Origin: CAZHRJ01 sp964534765
GTDB taxonomy: Bacteria; Lindowbacteria; 2-12-FULL-62-27
Assembly: GCA_964534765.1 (NCBI GenBank)
Contig: CAZHRJ010000027.1
Location: 1 to 26,649, forward strand
DNA: 26,649 nucleotides
Direction of reading: 5' to 3'
The translations under genes were made by a program, and so were the position numbers. How positions within the stretch are numbered: position 1 is the first letter of the stretch; every line of letters begins with the position of its first letter. The notes under the pieces are model-generated. The model searched no databases and was not told the origin of the DNA. It saw nothing but the letters and a program-made list of their open reading frames with translations. This document shows positions 1 to 7,040 of this stretch, one piece after another.

Positions 1-572
1 TCCAGTCCCGGGTGATTTCGGCCAGTTCCCAGCTCAAACGCGCCAATCAGGACATCGAAATCGCCGCAGTCGGCGTCGATAAGTCCCGCGCGAAACTCGA
101 CCCGACATTCAGTTTCACCTCCAATCTCGCCCTCGAAGGCGAGCGGCGGGACATGCCCCGGGTGATTCGAAATCCGGAGGAAAAATACTCGTTCGGTCTG
201 GTCTACGAATTTCCGTTCGGCGAAAAGATCACCCAGAAGGCCGACCTGGAGCTGTCGGAGGCGACGCTGAGCACCAAGGTCCTGGCCAGGGATGAAATGA
301 GCCAGAGTCTCGTCCTGGACGCGACGGAAAGTTTTCAGGAATTTCTCAAGGTCCAGCAACGGCTGGCCATCGCGAGAACATCGTCCGAGGTGGCCCGACG
401 AAGCCTCCGCATCGCGCAGGCCAAATACGAGGAGGCCCGCGCGGAACTGACCGACGTCATTTCCGCCAAGGAGGCGCTGGTCAACGCGCAAGTCGAGGAA
501 TTGAGCAATCTCGCCCGGATGGCCAATGCGCTCGCCAAACTCGAACAGCTCACCGCGGAGCCCATCCGGTGA
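1..572 (+). CDS. TolC-family outer-membrane efflux protein, C-terminal part
   Basis: The reading frame is open from the left edge (first full codon at base 3) and stops at TGA 570-572, leaving about 190 residues of C-terminal sequence. The fragment is helical and heptad-rich: a stretch with many Q/A/R/E residues, a segment resembling the outer-membrane strands of TolC proteins (FGLVYEFPFGEK), then a long coiled-coil helix pair ending in ALAKLEQLT. This is how the second half of an OEP/TolC repeat looks. TolC proteins form the trimeric outer-membrane tunnel of tripartite exporters. The stop overlaps the next GTG start by 4 bp (GTGA), so it is probably translationally coupled to the GAF-HlyD gene. 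The family call rests on sequence character and context; signal peptide and first repeat lie outside the window. Confidence 0.8.
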   Translation, partial: QSRVISASSQLKRANQDIEIAAVGVDKSRAKLDPTFSFTSNLALEGERRDMPRVIRNPEEKYSFGLVYEFPFGEKITQKADLELSEATLSTKVLARDEMSQSLVLDATESFQEFLKVQQRLAIARTSSEVARRSLRIAQAKYEEARAELTDVISAKEALVNAQVEELSNLARMANALAKLEQLTAEPIR

Positions 573-2983
573 GTCCCGCCGAAGTCCAGACCGCGCCGGC
601 CACCGTCGAGGATCTGCAGGCCAGAATCGTGCGCCTGTCGCTCCTGTATGAAATCAACCGCGACTTCCATTCCACTCAGAACCTTGAGGAACTCATGCCC
701 AAGGTCTTTGAGAACGTGTTGAAAGCCATGCAGTGCGAGGCTGGATCCCTCTGGATGTGGGACGAGGACCGAAAAATCATTACCTGCGAAAACGCCATAG
801 GGCCCGGAAGCGAAAGCGTGATCGGCCTCGAGCTGCCCAAAGGCGCCGGCGTGGTCGGCTGGGTCATCAACATGAAAAAACCGACCATCGTCAAGGACGC
901 CGCTTCCGACAAACGATTCGCCGGATCGGCGGATCAAAAAACCGGGTTCGTCACCAAGTCCATGATCTGCGTGCCGCTCCTCACTCAGGCCGGCGTCATC
1001 GGCGCGATCCAGGTCTTGAACAAAAAAGGCGGCACGGGCCAGTTCTCCGACGACGATCTGGAGCTGAGCAAAGTCCTCGCCGAAAACGCCGCGGGGGCGA
1101 TCGTCAACGCCCGCGCGTACGAGTCGGAAAAAAAGGCCAGGGAGCGGATTCAGGTATTTAATGAATTTAACAAAGCTCAAAGCTCCACTCTCGATCTCGA
1201 CAAACTACTCGACATCATCTTGAAACGCGTCGTCACCATCCTCGAAGCCGTCGCCGGCAGCGTGTGGCTGAGACAAGGATCGGATCTGGTCTGCAAGGTG
1301 GCCGCGGGGCCGACCGGGGGAAAGCTGGTGGGCGCGAAGGTCGGAGTGGGGACGGGGATTGTGGGGAGCGTGGTGCAGAAGAAGGCGCCGATCATTGTCG
1401 AGGACACCGAAAAATCGGATCTGTTCTCCGGCAAAGTCGACGACGCCACAGGATTCAAGACCAAATCCCTCATCACCGTGCCTCTCATCCATCAGGACGA
1501 GGCCATCGGCGCTGTGCAGATCATCAACAAAAAGGACGAGGACGACCGGTTCACCAAGGAGGACATGGAACTTCTGTCGAGCCTCGCGGGGCTGTCGACC
1601 AGCGCGATCAAGAACGCCACGCTGTTTGAGGTCGAACGCAAAGCCAAGGATCTGTCCATTCTGCTGGAAATATCCAAGGAGGTCTCATCCAATCTCGACA
1701 TCGACAGCGTCCTGCTCACTGTCGTCAACCTCACCAACCAGGTCATCCCCTATGAGCGGGCGGCGATGTTTGTCAAAAATGACAAGACATTCGACTTGCG
1801 GGCCGTGTCCGGCATGGCCAAAATCGACAAGACCGATCCGGCGCTGAAGGCTCTCGACGATGCCGCGGATGCCATCGAAAAAGAACTGTACATTCCCGAC
1901 GCCGAAAAATACGCGGCGGAACCGGGCGGAATTCCCAAAGTGAAAGACTATGTCAAAACCGCCGGTGTGGCGTCCTTTTACGCGCGGCCCCTGGCCGACG
2001 ACCAGGGGGTGCTGGCGTTGATGACGATGGAAAGCAAAAACAAGGATTTCATTCCGCCGGCGCTGCTGGAAATGCTGACCATCCTCGCCAATCAGGTGAC
2101 CGTCGCGCTTCGCAACGCCGAACTCTACAAGTCGGTCCCGATGTTTTCGTCCCTTGGAAAAAGCGTGGTCGGGCGCAGGCCGCTCCTGGCGGTCGGCATC
2201 GCCGTCCCCGCGCTGGCCGGTCTGTGGGCGCTTTTGACCATCCCCCAGATCGACCACCGCCTCATCGGGCAGGTCCAGATCGAGCCAATCGTCACGAATA
2301 AAATCTATTCCAAGGAAAGCGGCCTGCTGGAGGATGTCCGGTTCAAGGAGGGCGACACGATCAAGGTCGGGGACCTTTTCGCCGAATTGTCCATTCAGGA
2401 CATGGAGCAGGAAAAACAAAAGATTCTGACCAAACGCGAAATCGCGCGACAGGCCTATCTTCGGAACATTGGTCTGTCCCAGATGGCCGAGGCCCGGATG
2501 AAAGAGTCCGAAATCGCGCAGCAGGATCGGGAACTCGCCAATCTCAGCGGCAAGATGGAAAACACCAGGATTTTCTCGCCCTACGAGGGACAGGTCCTCA
2601 CGAAGGATCTGCCTCAGAAAGTCGGGCAGAATATCGGGCGCGGTGACATCCTCGGCGATGTGGTGGACCTGTCCAAACTCCAGGTCAAAATCTTTGTTCC
2701 TCAGGAACAGGTCCGATATGTCGGAGTCGGACAGGACATCCACTTTAAAATTTCCGCCTACCCGACGCGGCTCTTTACGGCCAAAGTCGAGCGGATCGGT
2801 CTTGACGCGGAGGCCGAGGAGGGCAGTACCTCTTACGGCGTCTATGCCACGATCGACAACGCCGACCGGGCTCTCCGGGCCGGCATGTCTGGCCGCGGGA
2901 AAATTCTCGCCGGACAGTGGCGGCCCGTCGACTCGATCATCGAACAGCCCGCCCACTGGGCCCGGATGAACTATCTATGGTAG
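569..2983 (+). CDS. Triple-GAF sensor fused to an HlyD-type membrane-fusion (adaptor) protein
   Basis: 804 residues from GTG 569. Three GAF-type modules follow one another: about 40-185, 210-355 and 370-520. The first two share the pattern G-x-G-x-x-G-x-V, KTGF-x-TKS and VPL-x-x-x-x-x-x-IGA-x-Q-x-x-NKK; the third is more divergent. A short basic stretch (GRR) precedes one hydrophobic segment at about 537-558. The remainder (560-804) is an HlyD/RND-type adaptor: biotinyl-lipoyl half (SGLLEDVRFKEGDTIKVGD), a short helical hairpin (about 610-670), second lipoyl half (FSPYEGQVLTKDLPQKVGQ) and beta-barrel. Topology should be GAFs in the cytoplasm and adaptor in the periplasm. GAF domains bind small ligands or mediate dimer signalling; HlyD adaptors bridge inner-membrane pumps to TolC. 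Inference: the fusion lets a cytoplasmic signal gate export. The ligand cannot be predicted. It overlaps both neighbours, consistent with one operon. Confidence 0.88.
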   Translation: MSPAEVQTAPATVEDLQARIVRLSLLYEINRDFHSTQNLEELMPKVFENVLKAMQCEAGSLWMWDEDRKIITCENAIGPGSESVIGLELPKGAGVVGWVINMKKPTIVKDAASDKRFAGSADQKTGFVTKSMICVPLLTQAGVIGAIQVLNKKGGTGQFSDDDLELSKVLAENAAGAIVNARAYESEKKARERIQVFNEFNKAQSSTLDLDKLLDIILKRVVTILEAVAGSVWLRQGSDLVCKVAAGPTGGKLVGAKVGVGTGIVGSVVQKKAPIIVEDTEKSDLFSGKVDDATGFKTKSLITVPLIHQDEAIGAVQIINKKDEDDRFTKEDMELLSSLAGLSTSAIKNATLFEVERKAKDLSILLEISKEVSSNLDIDSVLLTVVNLTNQVIPYERAAMFVKNDKTFDLRAVSGMAKIDKTDPALKALDDAADAIEKELYIPDAEKYAAEPGGIPKVKDYVKTAGVASFYARPLADDQGVLALMTMESKNKDFIPPALLEMLTILANQVTVALRNAELYKSVPMFSSLGKSVVGRRPLLAVGIAVPALAGLWALLTIPQIDHRLIGQVQIEPIVTNKIYSKESGLLEDVRFKEGDTIKVGDLFAELSIQDMEQEKQKILTKREIARQAYLRNIGLSQMAEARMKESEIAQQDRELANLSGKMENTRIFSPYEGQVLTKDLPQKVGQNIGRGDILGDVVDLSKLQVKIFVPQEQVRYVGVGQDIHFKISAYPTRLFTAKVERIGLDAEAEEGSTSYGVYATIDNADRALRAGMSGRGKILAGQWRPVDSIIEQPAHWARMNYLW

Positions 2984-3909
2984 GCGGGCGATCCATCGTG
3001 AGCCGCAAGATGATCCTGACTGTTGTCTGTTGTCTATTGCCTGTTATGGCGGGGGCTGAAGTCTATCCGAATGGGCTTCTGGTGTCCTACATGGAAGTCG
3101 CGGTCAGCCCGAGGGCGGCCGGGCTGGTGGAGGAGATGTTTGTGAGGGAGGGCCAGTGGGTCGCCGCCATGGATACGCTGGGAGTTCTGGAATCGGCCAA
3201 AGAGAAAATCGACATCCAGCTCGGTGAGCTGGAGCTGGAGGAACTCCATGTCTCTCTCGACAAAACCAAATTACCCATGCGGCCCAAGGAAATCGAAAAG
3301 ATGGAACTCGACATCAGAAAATCCGCGCTGGCGCGCGACAAGGCCAAATCGGAACTGGAGCGGACGACGCGGCTTCTGGAGCAGAAGGCGGTTTCCGACA
3401 AGGACCTGGCCGACGCGAAAAATGGATACGACGCCGCCGCGCTCTCCGTCAAATCCCTCAAAGTCGGCCTGGACCTGGCAAAGGAAGGACCCCGGAAGGA
3501 GGACATCCTCCTTCAGGAAATGAAGATCGCTCAAAAAATGACGACCCTCGAACTGCGCAGGCTCGCGCTGGAAAAACTGACCATCCTCTCGCCAAATGCC
3601 GGCGTCATTTCCAAACTGTACTACAGTCCCGGCGAATACGCGGCCGCCGGCCAGCCTTTCTGCGATATCCTGTATACCGACAGCCTCTACGTTGAACTCA
3701 ACCTGCCGATCGCGGAACTTAAACGCGTAAAGGAGGAAATGAAAGCCGGCGTGACCGTCCCCTCGATTTCAGCCGCCACCTATCCCGGCCGCGTCGTCTA
3801 CATAAGCCCCACGGTCGATCCGGCCAGCCGCACATTCAAAATCCGAATTGAAATCGCAAACCCCAAACGCCTCTTAAAACCCGGACTCTTCGCTACCGTC
3901 AGCCTCTAA
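2977..3909 (+). CDS. HlyD/RND-type periplasmic adaptor subunit
   Basis: About 310 residues. An N-terminal signal peptide (MILTVVCCLLPVMAGA, then EVYP) is followed by a lipoyl half (SPRAAGLVEEMFVREGQWV), a long charged coiled-coil hairpin (about residues 75-195), the second lipoyl half (LSPNAGVISKLYYSPGEY) and a C-terminal beta-barrel ending KPGLFATVSL. This is the standard adaptor order. I chose ATG 2977, overlapping the previous stop by 7 bp; GTG 2998 and ATG 3010 are possible alternatives that still keep the signal peptide. It sits directly after the TolC and GAF-HlyD genes, so the locus codes for two different adaptors. Its last 181 bp are repeated at 4500-4680, behind an inserted protease gene, so the present C-terminus may be a reconstituted one. 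Confidence 0.88.
   Translation: MVGGRSIVSRKMILTVVCCLLPVMAGAEVYPNGLLVSYMEVAVSPRAAGLVEEMFVREGQWVAAMDTLGVLESAKEKIDIQLGELELEELHVSLDKTKLPMRPKEIEKMELDIRKSALARDKAKSELERTTRLLEQKAVSDKDLADAKNGYDAAALSVKSLKVGLDLAKEGPRKEDILLQEMKIAQKMTTLELRRLALEKLTILSPNAGVISKLYYSPGEYAAAGQPFCDILYTDSLYVELNLPIAELKRVKEEMKAGVTVPSISAATYPGRVVYISPTVDPASRTFKIRIEIANPKRLLKPGLFATVSL
3729..3909 (+). repeat. Direct repeat copy 1 (functional 3' end of the adaptor gene)
   Basis: This 181-bp segment aligns without gaps to 4500-4680 (offset 771). By hand count the first 81 bp (3729-3809) are identical and the remaining 100 bp carry 13 mismatches. Most mismatches fall at third codon positions and are silent; the encoded protein differs only by A/S, S/T and L/I near the end. 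Both copies end in a stop at the same alignment position (TAA here, TGA in copy 2). Confidence 0.95.
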
Positions 3910-3922
3910 ATGGATCACATAA

Positions 3923-3937
3923 AGGCGGCACCCGCCT
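3923..3937 (+). terminator. Weak hairpin after the adaptor gene
   Basis: AGGCGG (3923-3928) pairs with CCGCCT (3932-3937) around a 3-nt loop, 13 bp after the adaptor stop. A run of seven T follows at 3952-3958, but 14 bases from the stem, so this is not a textbook intrinsic terminator. It lies inside the unit bounded by the direct repeats. Confidence 0.3.
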
Positions 3938-4008
3938 GAATTATGGTCTTGTTTTTTTGATCTGGACTTTTTACGATCGGTTGCGTTGCAACACCCCACG
4001 GACCGTGG

Positions 4009-4416
4009 TCAGTACAAATACGACAGCGGGTCGGAATCGGGGGATTCGGGGTTGGGTTCGAGACGTTCACGCGCCATGTTCAGGATGACATCCATGTCTT
4101 CCAACGGCAACTGGCCAAGCAGGATGGGAGAACCGACAGGCGTGCCGACACAATCGCCGAATGCGCGCCTTCCGTTAATCACAGGATTGGGATGGATCAG
4201 GTTGGCCTCAAGATTGCCATATCGGGGGCGTTTTTCGATACGACCATCCGCGTATTTCACGTTCACATGTCCCACGCAAATCAGTTCGAGTCTGCGAACC
4301 AGGTCGTCCGGGATGGACAGCCGCCGGGCGCCGCTGTCCACGATGGCCTCGACCTCGACCGCTTCCCCACCGTTCATGCTGTTGCGAAGCTTTAACCGCG
4401 CTCGTATCTCTCCCAT
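4009..4416 (-). CDS. Clan AA (retropepsin-like) aspartic protease
   Basis: 135 residues from ATG 4416 (an in-frame TTG at 4422 lies just outside). The signature is an aspartyl-protease active-site loop of retroviral type, VDSGARRLSIPDDLVRRL, at about residues 26-43, with DSGA in place of DTGA. A later hydrophobic strand plus LLGQLPLEDMD (about 100-110) and a C-terminal NPESPDSDP segment match the small bacterial retropepsin-like family. Such proteins act as homodimers, each chain giving one Asp. There is no signal peptide, so it should be cytoplasmic; the substrate is unknown. The gene is antisense to the flanking efflux genes and sits between two copies of the adaptor gene's 3' end. It has a good promoter of its own and no Shine-Dalgarno. 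Confidence 0.8.
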   Translation of the reverse strand: MGEIRARLKLRNSMNGGEAVEVEAIVDSGARRLSIPDDLVRRLELICVGHVNVKYADGRIEKRPRYGNLEANLIHPNPVINGRRAFGDCVGTPVGSPILLGQLPLEDMDVILNMARERLEPNPESPDSDPLSYLY

Positions 4417-4422
4417 ACTCAA

Positions 4423-4451
4423 ATCTTATGCGTATCCCCTCCGGATGTCAA
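4423..4451 (-). promoter_or_regulatory. Sigma-70-type promoter for the aspartic protease, apparently leaderless
   Basis: On the minus strand TTGACA (4451-4446, perfect -35) is followed after 17 bp by TAAGAT (4428-4423, four of six -10 matches). The ATG at 4416 begins only 6 nt after the -10 box, so the expected transcription start falls at or next to the start codon, giving a leaderless mRNA. No Shine-Dalgarno is at a usable distance, which fits. Confidence 0.6.
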
Positions 4452-4499
4452 CCTGCTGCCTCTGTGCGGCTTCGCAGTCCGCGGCCGATTTATTTCAAA

Positions 4500-4680
4500 A
4501 AAGGAGGAAATGAAAGCCGGCGTGACCGTCCCCTCGATTTCAGCCGCCACCTATCCCGGCCGCGTCGTCTACATAAGCCCAACGGTCGATCCGGCCAGCC
4601 GGACATTCAAAATCCGCATCGAAATTTCTAACCCCAAACGCCTCCTGAAACCCGGACTCTTCGCAACCGTCACCATCTGA
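4500..4680 (+). pseudogene. Displaced 3' end of the adaptor gene (direct repeat copy 2)
   Basis: This segment encodes the last 59 residues of an HlyD adaptor (KEEMKAGVTVPS to LFATVTI) in an open frame ending in TGA 4678-4680, with no 5' part. It aligns without gaps to 3729-3909. Because the differences are almost all silent, both copies diverged while still coding. This copy is therefore more likely the original gene end, or one from a close relative, than a fresh duplicate. ATG 4510 follows GGAGG at 4503-4507, but a 2-nt gap makes efficient initiation unlikely; if translated it would give a 56-residue peptide. Confidence 0.85.
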
Positions 4681-4694
4681 TTTTCCGACGCCTG

Positions 4695-5861
4695 TTATCG
4701 CTGAGAGCACAATGCGTCGTACACTTCCATATTTTTTGAAACCATCCGCTCGACCGAATAGAGCGCCGTCACCGTGGCGCGCGCGGCTTTGCCCATCTCC
4801 TGCCTTACCGATTCGTTTTTGAGCAGCCCAACCGCCGCTTCCGCAAGACTCCGATCGTCTCCCTTCGGAAAAACCAGACCCGTGACGCCGTAATCGACCA
4901 CCTCCGACGCGCCCGAAAAATCTGCCAGAATGACCGCCCGGCCGGCGGCCATGGCCTCTATCGCGGCGTTTGGAAAGCCCTCCCATCGGGACGGGAGAAC
5001 AAAAAGGTCGCAAGCGGCCAGGACCCGGTGAGCCGATACCAGGCCGGGAAGATGAAACTGGGACTCAAGACCCATCTCCCGGATCAACCGTCGAACCGTG
5101 TCTTCCAGCGGACCGATACCGGCTATCAAGAAATGCGCCCCGTCGACCTCTGACACGATCCGCCGGGCGGCCCGGACAAACGTTTCAGGATCCTTCTGAG
5201 GATGCAGCCGGCCGATCATGGCAACCAGCGGTCCGGCCCGAGGGATTTTCAAATCAGCGCGGGCGGACCGGGAGTCCATGGAGGCCTGGAGATCCTCCGC
5301 GGCAAGCGCGTTGGGGGTCAGACTGATCTTTTCGGGCGCGACGTTCTGACGATCACGGACAAATTCCGCCAGAGACCGGCTGTTGACGGTGTAGCAATCG
5401 ACCAGGCTGGATGTCAGCCGATCCAGCCATAGATGCCACCGCTTTTCCCCTTCCGCCACCCGGACTGCACAGACTCGGGGGCGACGAAATACGGCACCGA
5501 ACAGTCGGCCCGCAATATTTCCATGGAACATGAATCCATGAAACAGATCGAACGAACAGCGACGAAAAAATCGCACCAGCCGGATCAGCCCCAGCGGATG
5601 CGGCAGGCCCAGCGAATAGACCGGCACACCGGCCGCCCGGAGTCTGTCAGCGTATGGTCCCTCGCCATTTAGAGACAGGACGACCGGCGCGTAACGGGTG
5701 CGAGGCAGGTGGCGGGTCAGCAAAAGCAAGTTCTTCTCCGCCCCGCCGATTCCGAGTTTGGATATGACAAAACAGATGTGTCTGGGTCCACTGTCCACTG
5801 TCGGCGGCACGGCCCAACCATACTTCAGATATCCGGAGATTGACAATCCGATATTGACCAT
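4695..5861 (-). CDS. Glycosyltransferase family 4 (GT-B fold)
   Basis: 388 residues. The N-terminal Rossmann half starts with HICFVISKLGIGGAEKNLL (about 28-46), the glycine-rich acceptor-side loop typical of GT4. The C-terminal half has MIGRLHPQKDPETFVRA and the donor-binding block LPSRWEGFPNAAIEAMAAG (about 286-305), with the conserved E-x7-E arrangement. GT4 enzymes transfer sugars from nucleotide donors in polysaccharide, LPS or glycolipid assembly; donor and acceptor cannot be told from sequence. The start is uncertain: homology seems to begin near residue 25, so an internal GTG might be used instead of ATG 5861. It is divergent from the GT2 gene, with 89 bp between starts, suggesting a shared surface-glycan role. 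Its 3' end faces the displaced adaptor fragment. Confidence 0.9.
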   Translation of the reverse strand: MVNIGLSISGYLKYGWAVPPTVDSGPRHICFVISKLGIGGAEKNLLLLTRHLPRTRYAPVVLSLNGEGPYADRLRAAGVPVYSLGLPHPLGLIRLVRFFRRCSFDLFHGFMFHGNIAGRLFGAVFRRPRVCAVRVAEGEKRWHLWLDRLTSSLVDCYTVNSRSLAEFVRDRQNVAPEKISLTPNALAAEDLQASMDSRSARADLKIPRAGPLVAMIGRLHPQKDPETFVRAARRIVSEVDGAHFLIAGIGPLEDTVRRLIREMGLESQFHLPGLVSAHRVLAACDLFVLPSRWEGFPNAAIEAMAAGRAVILADFSGASEVVDYGVTGLVFPKGDDRSLAEAAVGLLKNESVRQEMGKAARATVTALYSVERMVSKNMEVYDALCSQR

Positions 5862-5950
5862 TCTTCCACCCCTGCGCTAGACTCCCAAGTCATGTCCTCT
5901 ACCGCTTCGTTTGTTGGTGGGTTCCGGCCCGATGGGTGGTCATTTTTTCA

Positions 5951-6895
5951 ATGAGTCGGTCGCGTTCGGTCTCCGCCGTGGTCGTAACCTTCCGGTCAGA
6001 GCGGTTTATCGTCGATTGCCTGGCGTCTATGCTTGCTCAGACCGTCCCGTTTGCTGAAATTATTGTCGTTGATAATGCGTCACCGGATCAGTCTGCCGAT
6101 CTGGTGGAGCGGCTGTTTGAGCGGCTGCGGCTGATTCGATTGCCGTGGAATACAGGATTTTGTCATGCCAATAATGTGGGGCTGCGGCAAACCCGCGGCG
6201 ACTTCGTTCTTTTTGCCAATCCCGACACTGTCATGGAGCCCGACTATCTCGAAAAAGCCCTCGGCGGATTTGAACCGGGTGACCGCATCGGGATGGTATC
6301 GGGCAAGCTGCTCCGATTCGACCGGCGGACGATTGATTCCGCGGGCCAAATCCTGACCATCGGCCGGAGAATTCAGGACCGCGGATACGGCCAACCCGAC
6401 ACCGGACAGTACGATCAACCGGCCGAAATCGACTCTGTGTGCGGCGCGATGGCCCTCTACCGCCGGTCAATGATTGACGAGATATCGGCGGGCGGCGAGC
6501 TTTTTGACGAGGACTTTTTTTCATTCTGGGAGGATATGGATGTCGGCTGGCGCGCGCGCAGGTCCGGCTGGAAAGCCGTGTACGTGCCGGCGGCTGTGGC
6601 CTATCATTTCCGGGGCGGCAGTCAGGACGCTCACGGTCTCTGGTCCAATTTCATACGCATGAGCGGCCGATCGCCGGAGATTCGCTATCATATCGTGAAG
6701 AATCAATGGTTGATGGTGATCAAAAACGAGAGTATCTGCGGGTTCCTGTGCGCCTTCCCATTTCTTTTGACGAGAAACTCCATCATCCTTCTTTATATCA
6801 TCCTGACGTGCCCATCCGTTCTCTGGATGCTTTTAACACGCACCGGCTTTTTTCGCCGGGCATTGCGCAAGCGGGGAGATATCCTCAAAGCATGA
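5951..6895 (+). CDS. Glycosyltransferase family 2 (rhamnosyltransferase-like)
   Basis: 314 residues from ATG 5951; a GTG at 5936 would add five residues. The GT-A fold is clear: SAVVVTFRSERFIVDCLASM at the start, VVDNASPDQS, NTGFCHANNVGL, then the metal-binding ANPDT (about residue 88). FFSFWEDMDVGWRARRSGW (about 188-206) carries the ED catalytic pair typical of WbbL-like enzymes. The C-terminal 60 residues contain a hydrophobic stretch (about 260-290) that probably anchors the enzyme to the inner membrane. It likely adds a deoxysugar to a lipid-linked glycan; the donor is not identifiable. It pairs divergently with the GT4 gene. Confidence 0.88.
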   Translation: MSRSRSVSAVVVTFRSERFIVDCLASMLAQTVPFAEIIVVDNASPDQSADLVERLFERLRLIRLPWNTGFCHANNVGLRQTRGDFVLFANPDTVMEPDYLEKALGGFEPGDRIGMVSGKLLRFDRRTIDSAGQILTIGRRIQDRGYGQPDTGQYDQPAEIDSVCGAMALYRRSMIDEISAGGELFDEDFFSFWEDMDVGWRARRSGWKAVYVPAAVAYHFRGGSQDAHGLWSNFIRMSGRSPEIRYHIVKNQWLMVIKNESICGFLCAFPFLLTRNSIILLYIILTCPSVLWMLLTRTGFFRRALRKRGDILKA

Positions 6896-6899
6896 GGAC

Positions 6900-6973
6900 C
6901 ATTCCGTCTGGAATGAACTGTCCCGGAGCTGAACGGAACAAACCTGTCAATTTTTCCGCGGGTTACCCGGGAA
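6900..6973 (+). other. Two stem-loops between the GT2 gene and rmuC
   Basis: CATTCC/GGAATG (6900-6905 and 6910-6915, 4-nt loop) lies 4 bp after the GT2 stop. A second hairpin at 6954-6973 has an 8-bp stem with one bulged G and a TTA loop. Neither is followed by a T tract, so they are not canonical terminators. They could be mRNA-stabilising structures or chance. Confidence 0.3.
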
Positions 6974-7040
6974 TGCCGTGCTTGAAGGCGCAGGCAGAGA
7001 GTGGTAGTCATGATCGGCGCGGGGGAAGGGGGAGGCGAAT

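Noticed and set aside
335..1180. 281-residue open frame antisense to the TolC end and GAF gene
   Set aside because: Crosses two well-supported genes and shows no family motif.
1685..2956. Long open frame antisense to the GAF-HlyD gene
   Set aside because: It has no recognisable domain and follows the codon pattern of the sense gene; high GC commonly opens the antisense frame.
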